Origin: UBA7803 sp041395905 | Lineage (GTDB): Bacteria > Pseudomonadota > Gammaproteobacteria > Pseudomonadales > Azotimanducaceae | Assembly: GCA_041395905.1 (NCBI GenBank) | Contig: JAWKZP010000003.1 | Coordinates: 248,001 to 312,000 of the forward strand | Length of the DNA stretch: 64,000 bases | Direction: 5' to 3' | Part shown: piece after piece, positions 17,584 through 26,345 of the stretch | How the letters are laid out: each line of letters begins with the position of its first letter | How positions within the stretch are numbered: the first letter of the stretch is position 1 | Program-made: the position numbers and the translations under genes | Notes under the pieces: generated by a model | What the model saw: only the letters and a program-made list of their open reading frames with translations | The model's database searches: none | What the model was told of the DNA's origin: nothing

Positions 17584-18156
17584 GTGAACACGAGCACCAC
17601 GGACGGCAGGCGCCTGCGCACCGAGCAGAGCCGGCAGCGCATCATCGATGCGATGATAGAGCTGACGTACGAAGGCATGCTGGAACCCACGGCCGAGCAG
17701 GTGTCCGAGCGCGCCGGCGTCGCCATGCGAACCGTGTTCCGGCATTTCAACGACATGGAGAGCCTGTACAGCGAGCTGTCACGCCTGACGCTGGAACGGG
17801 TGCAGCCGCTGCTGGAAGCCGAAATCGGAGGCGCCACCTGGGAGGAGACACTGCACAACCTCATCGAGCGCCGCGCGCGACTGTACGAGGAGATTGCGCC
17901 TCTCCGCCGCGCCGGTGGTCTCAAGCGTCACCGCTCGGAGTTCCTCGAGCGCAATCAGCGCTACTGGGCGAGGATCGGCCGACGCACGCTGGCTACGGTG
18001 CTGCCCGGGCACCTGGCTGCCGAGCCCTGGCGTCTGGAGGCACTGGACCTGCTGCTCAGCTTCGAATCCTGGGATCGGCTGCGACGCGAGCAGAAGCTGT
18101 CGGCACGCAGAGCGCGCGACGTGCTGCACAGCGCAGCAAACGAGCTCACACAATGA
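17584..18156 (+). CDS. TetR-family transcriptional regulator
   Basis: A 190-residue TetR-type regulator. The DNA-binding domain spans residues 14-62, with the helix-turn-helix TAEQVSERAGVAMRTVFRHF. The remaining helical domain, with many Arg and Leu, would bind a small effector. The GTG start is used because no ATG precedes the domain within reason. It is divergent from the sulfatase operon across 99 bp carrying a promoter and inverted repeat, the classic arrangement for local repression. Confidence 0.88.
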   Translation: MNTSTTDGRRLRTEQSRQRIIDAMIELTYEGMLEPTAEQVSERAGVAMRTVFRHFNDMESLYSELSRLTLERVQPLLEAEIGGATWEETLHNLIERRARLYEEIAPLRRAGGLKRHRSEFLERNQRYWARIGRRTLATVLPGHLAAEPWRLEALDLLLSFESWDRLRREQKLSARRARDVLHSAANELTQ

Positions 18157-18210
18157 GCCTCGACAGGGAACTTCCGCGGCCGGGGGCCGCAGTCACGGGG
18201 ACTGGCGACA

Positions 18211-19284
18211 ATGCGTAAAGTGCTTCTGGTGACCGGGCTTGCCGTGCTGGCCGCCCTGGCGCTGGCCTATCTGTTCCGATCCGATCTGGCGCTGCGCGCG
18301 ATGGACCGGGCCCTAGCGCGAACAATGGCCGGGGACGCGATCGCCGCGCTCCCCGACGGTCTGCACCTCGCGGTCTGCGGCGCCGGCGGCCCGCTGCCCT
18401 CGCTGGACCGCTCCGGTGCCTGCCTGGCGGTGGTGGCAGGCAGGCGCCTGTTCATCGTCGATGCCGGAACCAACGGCGCGCGCAATCTGCAGCGCATGGG
18501 GCTGCCGGCGGCCCGCGCCGAAGCGGTGCTGCTCACCCACTTCCATTCCGACCATATCGACGGCCTCGGCGAGCTGCTGATGCTGCACTGGACCGGCGGC
18601 GCGGCGCAGTCGCCCATGCCCGTCTACGGCCCCTCTGGCGTTCAGCAGGTAGTTGCCGGCTTCAATGCCGCCTACGCCCTGGACAGCGGCTACCGAACGG
18701 CGCATCACGGCCCGAGCGTGGCGCCGCCCGCGGGTGCCGGCGGCGTGGCGCGCACCTTCGCGACGCCCCAGCCCGGCCAGCCCGTGACGATCATCGAAGG
18801 CGGCGGCGTGCGCGTGCAGGCGTTCAAGGTGGATCACGACCCGGCACGCCCGGCCGTGGGCTACCGCTTCGACTATGCCGGCCGCTCCCTGGTGATCAGC
18901 GGTGATACCAAGAAGATCCAAGAGACGGAGGAAATTTCCAGGAACGTAGATCTACTCGTCCACGAAGCGCTGTCGGCGGATCTGGTCGGTCTCATGAACC
19001 GCAATGCTGCCGCCGCCGGGCTCGCCAACGTGGCCAAGATCACCCACGACATCCTCGACTACCACACCACGCCGGTGGAAGCCGCGGAGATTGCCGCCGC
19101 CGCCGGCGTGGGCCACCTGCTGCTCTATCACATCGTGCCGCCATTGCCCCTGCCCGGGCTCGATCAGGCGTTCCTTGCCGGGGTGGCCGACGCCTACCAG
19201 GGGCCGGTGACCCTGAGCCGCGACGGCACGTTCGTCTCCATGCCGGCGGGCACCACAGAGATGCTCGAATCGCAGCGGCTCTGA
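18211..19284 (+). CDS. Metallo-beta-lactamase-fold hydrolase (RNase Z/arylsulfatase-like), exported
   Basis: A 357-residue MBL-fold protein with an N-terminal signal anchor (residues 4-22). The zinc motif THFHSDHIDG places His110, His112, Asp114 and His115; later ligands fall in KVDHDPARPAVGYRF and the SGDTK segment. The order of strands and the long insertion resemble ribonuclease Z-like and periplasmic arylsulfatase-like hydrolases rather than lactamases. The export signal argues against an RNA substrate. It follows the TetR gene by 54 bp on the same strand and is convergent with the acyl-CoA carboxylase gene. Confidence 0.85.
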   Translation: MRKVLLVTGLAVLAALALAYLFRSDLALRAMDRALARTMAGDAIAALPDGLHLAVCGAGGPLPSLDRSGACLAVVAGRRLFIVDAGTNGARNLQRMGLPAARAEAVLLTHFHSDHIDGLGELLMLHWTGGAAQSPMPVYGPSGVQQVVAGFNAAYALDSGYRTAHHGPSVAPPAGAGGVARTFATPQPGQPVTIIEGGGVRVQAFKVDHDPARPAVGYRFDYAGRSLVISGDTKKIQETEEISRNVDLLVHEALSADLVGLMNRNAAAAGLANVAKITHDILDYHTTPVEAAEIAAAAGVGHLLLYHIVPPLPLPGLDQAFLAGVADAYQGPVTLSRDGTFVSMPAGTTEMLESQRL

Positions 19285-19297
19285 GGCGCCGGCGGCG

Positions 19298-22200
19298 TCA
19301 CCAGGTGTCCACGTGGGCGCGCTTCTTGCCCTCCCGCTTCGGCATCGGCAGCACCGAATCCAGGCCGCGCGCGATCCAGTGCCGGCTGTCGGCCGGGTCG
19401 ATGACGTCGTCCACTGCGAACGACACGCCGGCATTGAGCGCCTTGCCGCGCTGATAGGCGGCATCGACCAGCTGGTCGTAACGGGCCTTGCGCTCCAGCG
19501 GATCTTCGATCGCTTCCAACTCGTTGCGGAAACCCAGCTTGACCTGGCCTTCGAGCCCCATGCCGCCGAATTCGGCCGTGGGCCAGGCCACGGTGAAAAA
19601 CGGCTCCTTCATGTGCCCGCCCGCCATGGCCTGAGCACCGAGGCCATAGGCCTTGCGCAATACCATGGTGAGAATCGGCACTGTCACGTTGGCCCCGGTC
19701 ACGAACAGCCGGCTGCAATGACGCACGAGCCCGGTCTTCTCGATGTCCGGACCGACCATCATGCCGGGGGTATCACACAGCACCAGAATGGGCACGTCGA
19801 ACGCGTCGCACAGCTGCATGAAGCGGGCCGCCTTGTCCGAACCGTCGCTGTCGATGGCCCCGGACAGAAACTCCGGATTGTTGGCGATCACGCCGAGCGG
19901 GCGCCCTTCGACGCGAATGAATGCCGTGACCATGCCGAGCCCAAAACCGGCCCGCAGTTCCAGCACGCTGCCTTCGTCGGCCAGGGTGTGCAGCACGTCA
20001 CGGATCCGATACACACGCAGGCGGTTCTCCGGAATGATGTTGCGCAGCAGACGTTGATCGGCACAGGACCAGTCGCGCACCGGACCCTGAAAATAGCTCA
20101 GGTAGCGCCTGGCGACGGCGACCGCTTCGGCCTCGTCTTCGACGGCCACGTCCACCACGCCGCTCTTGACCTGCACGTCCAGCGGGCCGATCTCTTCGGG
20201 CCGGAACACGCCCAGGCCGCCGCCCTCGATGAGTGCCGGGCCGCCCATGCCGATGTTGGAATTCCTGGTGGCAATGATCACGTCGCAACAGCCGAGCAGC
20301 GATGCGTTGCCTGCGAAGCAGAACCGTGAAGTGATCCCCACCATGGGCACCAGCCCGCTGAGCCGGCCCATGGCGGCGAACGTGGGGGTGTCCAGCGGCC
20401 GGTACGCGGAATCATCCCGGCCCTGGCCCGCCGACGTGGTCGCCTGACCGCCCTGGCGCTGGCCGCCGGTTCCGGCTCGGCCGCCGCCGCCCTCGGCAAA
20501 CAGCACCACCGGCAGGCGCCACTTCTCCGCCAGCTGCAGCATGCGATCGGTTTTCGGATGATTGATGGCGCCCTGGGTGCCGGCCAGCACCGTGTAGTCG
20601 TAAGACATCACCACGCAGCGGGACGCTTCCGGACCAAACTCGGCCCCGTTGACGCTGCCGACGCCCGTCACCATGCCATCGGTCGGGAACCGGCGGATCA
20701 CCTCCTCACGCGGCAGACCCGTGCCCGGCGTGAGTACCAGCTGGCCGTGCTCCACGAACGATCCCGGGTCACACAGATCGTCGATGTTCTCCCGTGCGGT
20801 GCGCTGCTGCGTCTTGCGGCGCCTGGCCACCGCGTCCGGGCGCGCGGCATCGAGCGTGATCTGATGGCGCTGGCGAACTTCGGCGACATCAGCGCGGACC
20901 TCATCGAGATTCACCTGCGTCGCCTGCTCTTCAGCCGCGCCCAGCTCGGCTCTTTCCTCGATGTACGCCAGCACATGACCGGTGAAGACCGTATCTCCGG
21001 GCTCGACCGTGAGCTCGCGGACGGTGCCGCCCACGGTCGCGCGGATCTCGTGCTCCATCTTCATGGCTTCCATGATCAGCACCGCCTGATTGGCCCGCAC
21101 GTCGTCCCCCGCCGCCAGCTCGATGCTGACAATGGTGCCCTGCATGGGCGCCTGCAGCGCCACGCTGCCCTCGGGACCGGATGTGGGCGGCGCGGTCATG
21201 GTGGCGCCGTCGTCAACCTGCGCACCCGGAGTGCCCCCCTTGCCATAGGCCAGAACGGCCAGCGGATCGCTGCTGCTCATCCGCGCGCCCGCCTTGCTGC
21301 CACGGGCCGCGCTGCCTGATGAGGCACCGGCGAAATAGCGCGGCGCCGGCGCCGCCGCGCCGATCAGCTCACCCGCGTGGAGATCCACGAACCGCGTCGT
21401 GACCGTCATGTCCGTCAGCGCCGGATGCGCCAGCAGACTGCGCAGAAAGGCGATGTTGGTGTCGACGCCCTCGATGCGGAAGTCGCCGAGCGCCCGGTCG
21501 GCAGCTTTGACCGCCGCCGCATGACCCCCGAACGGACTGTGCACGATGACCTTGGCCAGCAGCGAGTCGAAGTTCGGGTTGGTCTGGTAGCCCGTGTAAC
21601 CGAAGGTGTCGGTGCGAATGCCGGGCCCGGTGGGCGGATCGAAGGCGCTGAGAACGCCGCCCGCAGGCCGGGCCGTGCCGTCGCCCTGCATGGTCTCCAT
21701 GTTCACCCGTGCCTGCAGGGCGAACCCGCGCGGCCCGGGAACCTCATCAGGTCCGCAGCCCAGGTCACGCAGCGTCGCCCCGCGCGCCAGCTCGAGCTGC
21801 AGGCGCACCAGGTCGATGCCGGTCACGGCTTCGGTCACCGTGTGCTCCACCTGCAGGCGCGCGTTGGCTTCGATGAAGTAGAAACGCTGCGCCTCGGTTT
21901 CCACCAGAAACTCGAACGTACCGAGGCTCTGATAGCCGACCGCGCGCGCAAGCTTCAGCGCGGCGGACTCGATTGCGGCCCGCAGCCCTTCGTCGAGGGC
22001 CGGTGCCGGCGCGATCTCCACCAGCTTCTGATGGCGGCGCTGGACGGTACAGTCGCGGGTCCCGAAACTGACCACCTCACCGCTGCCGTCGCCGGCGATC
22101 TGAACCTCGATGTGACGGGCACGCTCCACGAGCTGCTCTACGTAGACCGCATCGTTGCCGAAGGCGGCGCCGGCCTCGGAACCGGCCCGTTGCCAGGCAT

Positions 22201-22729
22201 CCTCGACCTCGTCGAGCTGGCGCACGATGCGCATGCCGCGGCCGCCGCCACCGCCCACGGCCTTGATCACCATGGCGCTGCCCGCAGGCAGCGATTCGAG
22301 GAACGCCCGCGCCTGCGCAGCCGTCACTGGTTCGGAAATGCCGCGCACCACCGGCACGCCGCTGGCCTCTGCCAGCCCGCGGGCCTGGACCTTGTCGCCG
22401 AACAGGGCCAGATGCTCCGGCGTCGGACCGACGAACAGCACGCCCTGCGCCTGACACTGCGCCGCGAACGCCGCGTTCTCGCTGAGAAACCCGTAGCCGG
22501 GATGGAGCGCGTCGCAGCCCTGGGCTGCGGCATGACGCAGAATCTGCGCGCCATCGAGATAGGCCCGGGCGCCGCTGCCCTCGAGCGCGGCGCTGGCATC
22601 GGTCTTGCGCACGTGCAGCGAGCGTGCATCGTCCTGCGAAAAAATCGACACGGTGGCAATGTCCAGATCCGCGGCGGCGCGGGCTATGCGGATGGCGATC
22701 TCACCCCGATTGGCAATCAGCAGCTTCAT
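19298..22729 (-). CDS. Single-chain biotin-dependent acyl-CoA carboxylase
   Basis: A 1143-residue fusion containing a whole carboxylase. The biotin carboxylase domain is residues 1 to about 450, with the N-terminal IANRGEIAIRI, ATP-grasp GGGGGRGM at 159-166 and EVQIAGD. The biotin carrier domain has EAMKMEHE with biotinyl Lys557. The carboxyltransferase domain runs from about 615 to the end with both crotonase-like halves and a Gly-rich loop near residue 770. Most bacterial acetyl- or propionyl-CoA carboxylases split these over 2-4 proteins; single chains of this order are known as long-chain acyl-CoA carboxylases. The product would be a malonyl-type CoA from an unknown acyl-CoA. Confidence 0.93.
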   Translation of the reverse strand: MKLLIANRGEIAIRIARAAADLDIATVSIFSQDDARSLHVRKTDASAALEGSGARAYLDGAQILRHAAAQGCDALHPGYGFLSENAAFAAQCQAQGVLFVGPTPEHLALFGDKVQARGLAEASGVPVVRGISEPVTAAQARAFLESLPAGSAMVIKAVGGGGGRGMRIVRQLDEVEDAWQRAGSEAGAAFGNDAVYVEQLVERARHIEVQIAGDGSGEVVSFGTRDCTVQRRHQKLVEIAPAPALDEGLRAAIESAALKLARAVGYQSLGTFEFLVETEAQRFYFIEANARLQVEHTVTEAVTGIDLVRLQLELARGATLRDLGCGPDEVPGPRGFALQARVNMETMQGDGTARPAGGVLSAFDPPTGPGIRTDTFGYTGYQTNPNFDSLLAKVIVHSPFGGHAAAVKAADRALGDFRIEGVDTNIAFLRSLLAHPALTDMTVTTRFVDLHAGELIGAAAPAPRYFAGASSGSAARGSKAGARMSSSDPLAVLAYGKGGTPGAQVDDGATMTAPPTSGPEGSVALQAPMQGTIVSIELAAGDDVRANQAVLIMEAMKMEHEIRATVGGTVRELTVEPGDTVFTGHVLAYIEERAELGAAEEQATQVNLDEVRADVAEVRQRHQITLDAARPDAVARRRKTQQRTARENIDDLCDPGSFVEHGQLVLTPGTGLPREEVIRRFPTDGMVTGVGSVNGAEFGPEASRCVVMSYDYTVLAGTQGAINHPKTDRMLQLAEKWRLPVVLFAEGGGGRAGTGGQRQGGQATTSAGQGRDDSAYRPLDTPTFAAMGRLSGLVPMVGITSRFCFAGNASLLGCCDVIIATRNSNIGMGGPALIEGGGLGVFRPEEIGPLDVQVKSGVVDVAVEDEAEAVAVARRYLSYFQGPVRDWSCADQRLLRNIIPENRLRVYRIRDVLHTLADEGSVLELRAGFGLGMVTAFIRVEGRPLGVIANNPEFLSGAIDSDGSDKAARFMQLCDAFDVPILVLCDTPGMMVGPDIEKTGLVRHCSRLFVTGANVTVPILTMVLRKAYGLGAQAMAGGHMKEPFFTVAWPTAEFGGMGLEGQVKLGFRNELEAIEDPLERKARYDQLVDAAYQRGKALNAGVSFAVDDVIDPADSRHWIARGLDSVLPMPKREGKKRAHVDTW

Positions 22730-22890
22730 GTTCTGTTCAATCCCTCTCCCTTTGACGCGGCCGCCGGCACGCGCGTGCCGGAGACGGCTCCGGTCAGCGT
22801 GTGACGCTCGTGCGGCGAATCCACGTTTTACCAGATCGACAGGCGCTCGGCGCGGCCGGACGCTTTTTATCTGCGCCGGGTTGCACTATC

Positions 22891-22906
22891 GTCTGGCCGG
22901 CCAGAC
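22891..22906. promoter_or_regulatory. 16-bp perfect palindrome in the carboxylase / CoA-transferase divergent region
   Basis: GTCTGGCCGGCCAGAC reads identically on both strands. It lies 47 bp before the CoA-transferase ATG and about 160 bp upstream of the carboxylase start, in a 224-bp divergent promoter region. It is a good candidate operator for a dimeric repressor controlling one or both genes. The regulator is not identifiable here. Confidence 0.45.
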
Positions 22907-22953
22907 CGCTGCGCAGCAGGTGCAGCGAACGCGCCGTGCGGAGGGGAATCAGC

Positions 22954-24177
22954 ATGCAGCAGCAGGATCAGGGCCAGGAGCCGGCCCTGTTCGAGGGACT
23001 CAAGGTGCTCGACGTGGGTACCTGGATCGCCGGGCCCGTGGCCACCACGATGCTCGCCGACTACGGCGCCGACGTCATCAAGATCGAGATGCCGGGCGTC
23101 GGCGACGCCTACCGCCAGTTCGCGCTGGCGCCGACCTCACCGGCTGCGGAGATCAACTACACCTGGCTGATGGATGCCCGCAACAAGCGCTCGCTGACGC
23201 TGAATCTGAAGGATCCGCGCGGACGCGAGATTCTGCACAGGCTGGTGGTCGAAGCTGACGTCTACGTCACCAACCATCCGCTGGCCATGCGGCGCTCGCT
23301 GGGCCTCACCTACGAAGACCTCAAGCCGCTCAACGAACGGCTCGTCTACGCATCGCTGACCGCCTACGGCGAGCACGGCCCTGAGCGCGACCGCGAGGGC
23401 TTCGATCTGGTGGCCTACTGGTCGCGCGCGGGACTGATGGACCAGGTGCGCATACCGCACGCGGAGCCCGCCCAGTCGCTGCCGGGGATGGGAGACCACC
23501 CGACGGCGGTCTCCATGTACGCCTCCATCGTGACCGCGCTGCTGCGGCGCGAACGCACCGGCAAGGGCAGTCTGGTCCATACGTCGTTGCTGGCCAACGG
23601 TCTGTGGGCGGCCTCCTGCATCGCTCAGGCGGCATTCGCCGGCGCCGACTTCAGCCACTGGCACGTGCCGGGCCGGCTCGCTCCCACCCGATCGCTGTAC
23701 GAAACCAGCGACCGGCGCTGGCTGCAACTCACGATGATCCGCACGCCGGAGGAGTTCTCCCGGCTGCTGGACGTGCTGGGGCTGAAAGATCTGCTCGACG
23801 ATCCGCGATTCGCGACCCCCGAGGCACGCCTGCAGAATGGTACCGAGCTCGTCGTGCGTCTGAGGGAAGTGATCGCGCAGAACACGAGCGACTACTGGCT
23901 CACCGCCTGCCGCGGTCAGGGCGTTCCCATCGCGATGATGGGTACCCTGCACGACCTCCTCGAGGATCCGCAGGTCGAGGCCAATGGCATGGTGGAATCG
24001 CCTGGCGTGGACATCGGCATGACGCGCGTCATCCGCCACCCGGTGAACGTCGAAGGCGCGCCCCGCACACCGCTGCGGCAGGCGCCCGGAATCGGCGAGC
24101 ACAACGGCGAGATTCTCAGCGCGCTCGGGTACAGCGCAAGCGACGTCCAGCGCCTGGCACACGACGGCGTCATCTGA
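22954..24177 (+). CDS. Family III CoA-transferase (CaiB/BaiF)
   Basis: A 407-residue CoA-transferase of the CaiB/BaiF type, which moves CoA between carboxylic acids through an aspartyl-CoA intermediate. The ATG at 22954 has GAGGGG upstream and gives the normal start LFEGLKVLDVGTWIAGP. Family segments DYGADVIKIE, the N-K-R-S-L-T-L-N-L-K run and YASLTAYGEHGPERD are present, with the expected Asp in GFDLVAYW. It is divergent from the acyl-CoA carboxylase and 11 bp before a PhyH dioxygenase, a pairing that suggests activation and hydroxylation of one acid. Confidence 0.92.
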   Translation: MQQQDQGQEPALFEGLKVLDVGTWIAGPVATTMLADYGADVIKIEMPGVGDAYRQFALAPTSPAAEINYTWLMDARNKRSLTLNLKDPRGREILHRLVVEADVYVTNHPLAMRRSLGLTYEDLKPLNERLVYASLTAYGEHGPERDREGFDLVAYWSRAGLMDQVRIPHAEPAQSLPGMGDHPTAVSMYASIVTALLRRERTGKGSLVHTSLLANGLWAASCIAQAAFAGADFSHWHVPGRLAPTRSLYETSDRRWLQLTMIRTPEEFSRLLDVLGLKDLLDDPRFATPEARLQNGTELVVRLREVIAQNTSDYWLTACRGQGVPIAMMGTLHDLLEDPQVEANGMVESPGVDIGMTRVIRHPVNVEGAPRTPLRQAPGIGEHNGEILSALGYSASDVQRLAHDGVI

Positions 24178-24188
24178 GGGGCAGGAAC

Positions 24189-25082
24189 ATGACACAGGCA
24201 CAGGCATCCGACGCAGCAGCAGCCGACCCGCGCCAGCGGGTCCTCGACCGCATCGAATCCCTCGGGCTCAGCGGCAACCTGGTAGAGCTCGAAACCCTCG
24301 GCTACACCACCCTGCGCGGTGTGCTGGACGAGGATCGGATCGCGCTCGCGAAGCGGGTGATTCTGGAACGGGTCGAGCGCACCACCGGCACGCGGATCGA
24401 CATCGACACGGAGACGGGCAGCAACTGGACCGGGCAGCGCTACATTCCGTACCTGCTCTACGACGATCCGGTGTTCGAGGAGATCCTGCTGGCGCCGAAG
24501 CCGCTGGCGCTGGTGACCTACCTGCTCGGAGAGAGCTGCCTGCTCTCCAGCATCGGCTGCCACTTCAAAGGTCCCGGCGGTGACCCGCTGGTGCTGCACT
24601 CAGACAACGGCAACGGCATGCCGGCGCCGTTCTCGCCGATTTCCATGGTGGCCAACGTCAACTACGCGCTGACGCCCTACAGTCGCGAAGCCGGCGCGCT
24701 GGCCATGGTACCGGGCAGCCACAAGCTGGCACGCCAGCCCACGGCCCGGGAGATGCGCCTGGACGGCGGGCACACCAACCCGAACGCCATTGCCATGGAT
24801 CTCGCGCCCGGCGATGCGGTGGTCTGGCACGGCAACACCTGGCATGGCTCGTTCGCCCGGCAGGTTCCGGGCGTGCGCATGAACCTGGCCGTGTACTTCA
24901 ACCGTCAGCACATCCAGACCCAGGAGCAGCACAAGGGCGTGGTCCCCGCCGAGGTGCTGGCACGACGCGCCAACGACCCGCGTTTTCTGACGCTGCTGGG
25001 CGGCAAGCAGCCCTACGGCTGGCGGCTCGAAGGTCCGGACTACGGTCTCATGGCGCGCAATCCGCGCGGTCTGTACGACTGA
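24189..25082 (+). CDS. Phytanoyl-CoA dioxygenase (PhyH) family protein
   Basis: A 297-residue Fe(II)/2-oxoglutarate oxygenase of the PhyH group, which typically hydroxylates acyl-CoAs or related lipids next to the carboxyl. Metal ligands are in LHSDNGNGMP (His-x-Asp) and the distal His in VVWHGNTWHGSF, with an Arg further on for 2-oxoglutarate. It starts 11 bp after the CoA-transferase gene, so the two are co-transcribed. A second, larger PhyH protein occurs near 34 kb. It is convergent with the P450 gene. Confidence 0.9.
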   Translation: MTQAQASDAAAADPRQRVLDRIESLGLSGNLVELETLGYTTLRGVLDEDRIALAKRVILERVERTTGTRIDIDTETGSNWTGQRYIPYLLYDDPVFEEILLAPKPLALVTYLLGESCLLSSIGCHFKGPGGDPLVLHSDNGNGMPAPFSPISMVANVNYALTPYSREAGALAMVPGSHKLARQPTAREMRLDGGHTNPNAIAMDLAPGDAVVWHGNTWHGSFARQVPGVRMNLAVYFNRQHIQTQEQHKGVVPAEVLARRANDPRFLTLLGGKQPYGWRLEGPDYGLMARNPRGLYD

Positions 25083-25105
25083 AGCGAACGTGCGCGCCGC
25101 GGGCG

Positions 25106-26311
25106 CTACGGAGTCCAGCGTGCGAGAAGGCGGGACGGCCCGCGGAAGATGGGATTCATCGGATAGCTGAGCGCGTCGGGCTCGACGAGCGCCAGATCCG
25201 GCAGGCGCGCCAGCAGCGTATTCAACGCGATCTCCGTCTCGATGCGAGCCAGCTGCGCCCCCAGGCAGAAATGAATGCCGCCTCCGAAACTCTTGGATCG
25301 GACGAACGGCCGCTCGATGTCGAGCCGATCGGCGTTCGCGTAGACGTCCGGGTCCCGGTTCGCGGCACCGAGCACGCAGAACACCATCTCGCCGGCACGG
25401 ATCACCTGATCGCCGATCGGCACGTCTTCCTGGGCGATCCGCGGCAGCTGCTGCACCGGCGAATCGAAACGCAGAAATTCCTCAACCGCCTGCGCCATGA
25501 GGGTCGGCTGCTGCCTGATCCGGGCAAGCGTCTCGGGGAAGCGGAACAGCGCGACGATCGCGTTGCACATCAGGTTGACCGTGGTCTCGTGACCGGCCAT
25601 GAACAGCAGACGGATGTTCTGGGTGAGCTCCTCCTCCGTGAGCCGGCCCTCGTCGTCCTCCGCGCGAATCAGCGCCGTCGTGAGATCGTCCGCGGGGGCG
25701 CCGCGCTTCACGACGAACAGCGCGGCCAGGTACTCGTCGAACCTGTGCGCCGCCTCCCGTGCCCGGCTCTGCAGCGTTTCCTGATCCAGGTCCGGATGCA
25801 CTCCGGAGCCGAACGCGATGATGTCGTTCGACAGCCTGGCGAAACGCGCCCGATCCGCCGTGGGGATACCCAGCATGTCGCTGATGACCGTGGCCGGGAT
25901 TGGAAAGGCGAACTCCCGCACCAGATCCATCTCGCCCCGGCCGGCCACGTCGTCGATGATCCGATCCACCAGGCGCTGGATCGCCGGCCGCATGGCTTCG
26001 ACCCGGTGCGCGCTGAATGCCTTTGCCACCAGCCCGCGCAGCCGGGTGTGGTCCGGCGGATCCGCGTTCAGAATCGTGCGGCGGTCGCGCTGATCGGCAC
26101 GCCGCGCCGCCGGCAGCCTGTGCTCCGTGCCGGCGGGCGGCTGCTTGCCGAAGCGTCGGTCCTTGAGAATGAAATCCACGTCCTCGTAGCGGCCCGCATA
26201 CCAGATGCCGAGCGCGTCACGGGTCAGCCGCTGCGCCCGGATCGGCTCGTAGGACGGGTACGGATCGCGGAAGTGCCGCGCCAGCTGCTCTGCCGGATCG
26301 TCACTGCCCAT
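25106..26311 (-). CDS. Cytochrome P450
   Basis: A 401-residue soluble bacterial P450. Motifs in order are the I-helix oxygen-binding FMAGHETTVNL, EFLR of the K-helix (E-x-x-R) and the heme loop FGGGIHFCLGAQLAR with thiolate Cys349. The start is ATG at 26311 with GGAGG seven bases upstream. The same frame runs open into the TonB receptor gene upstream, but only because of indels there, so the apparent 1211-residue fusion is not real. It lies 34 bp after the receptor's true stop and is probably in its operon. It needs ferredoxin partners, none of which are seen nearby. Confidence 0.93.
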   Translation of the reverse strand: MGSDDPAEQLARHFRDPYPSYEPIRAQRLTRDALGIWYAGRYEDVDFILKDRRFGKQPPAGTEHRLPAARRADQRDRRTILNADPPDHTRLRGLVAKAFSAHRVEAMRPAIQRLVDRIIDDVAGRGEMDLVREFAFPIPATVISDMLGIPTADRARFARLSNDIIAFGSGVHPDLDQETLQSRAREAAHRFDEYLAALFVVKRGAPADDLTTALIRAEDDEGRLTEEELTQNIRLLFMAGHETTVNLMCNAIVALFRFPETLARIRQQPTLMAQAVEEFLRFDSPVQQLPRIAQEDVPIGDQVIRAGEMVFCVLGAANRDPDVYANADRLDIERPFVRSKSFGGGIHFCLGAQLARIETEIALNTLLARLPDLALVEPDALSYPMNPIFRGPSRLLARWTP

Positions 26312-26345
26312 ATGCCATCCTCCTGGCGCTGCCTCGCCGGTGCCG

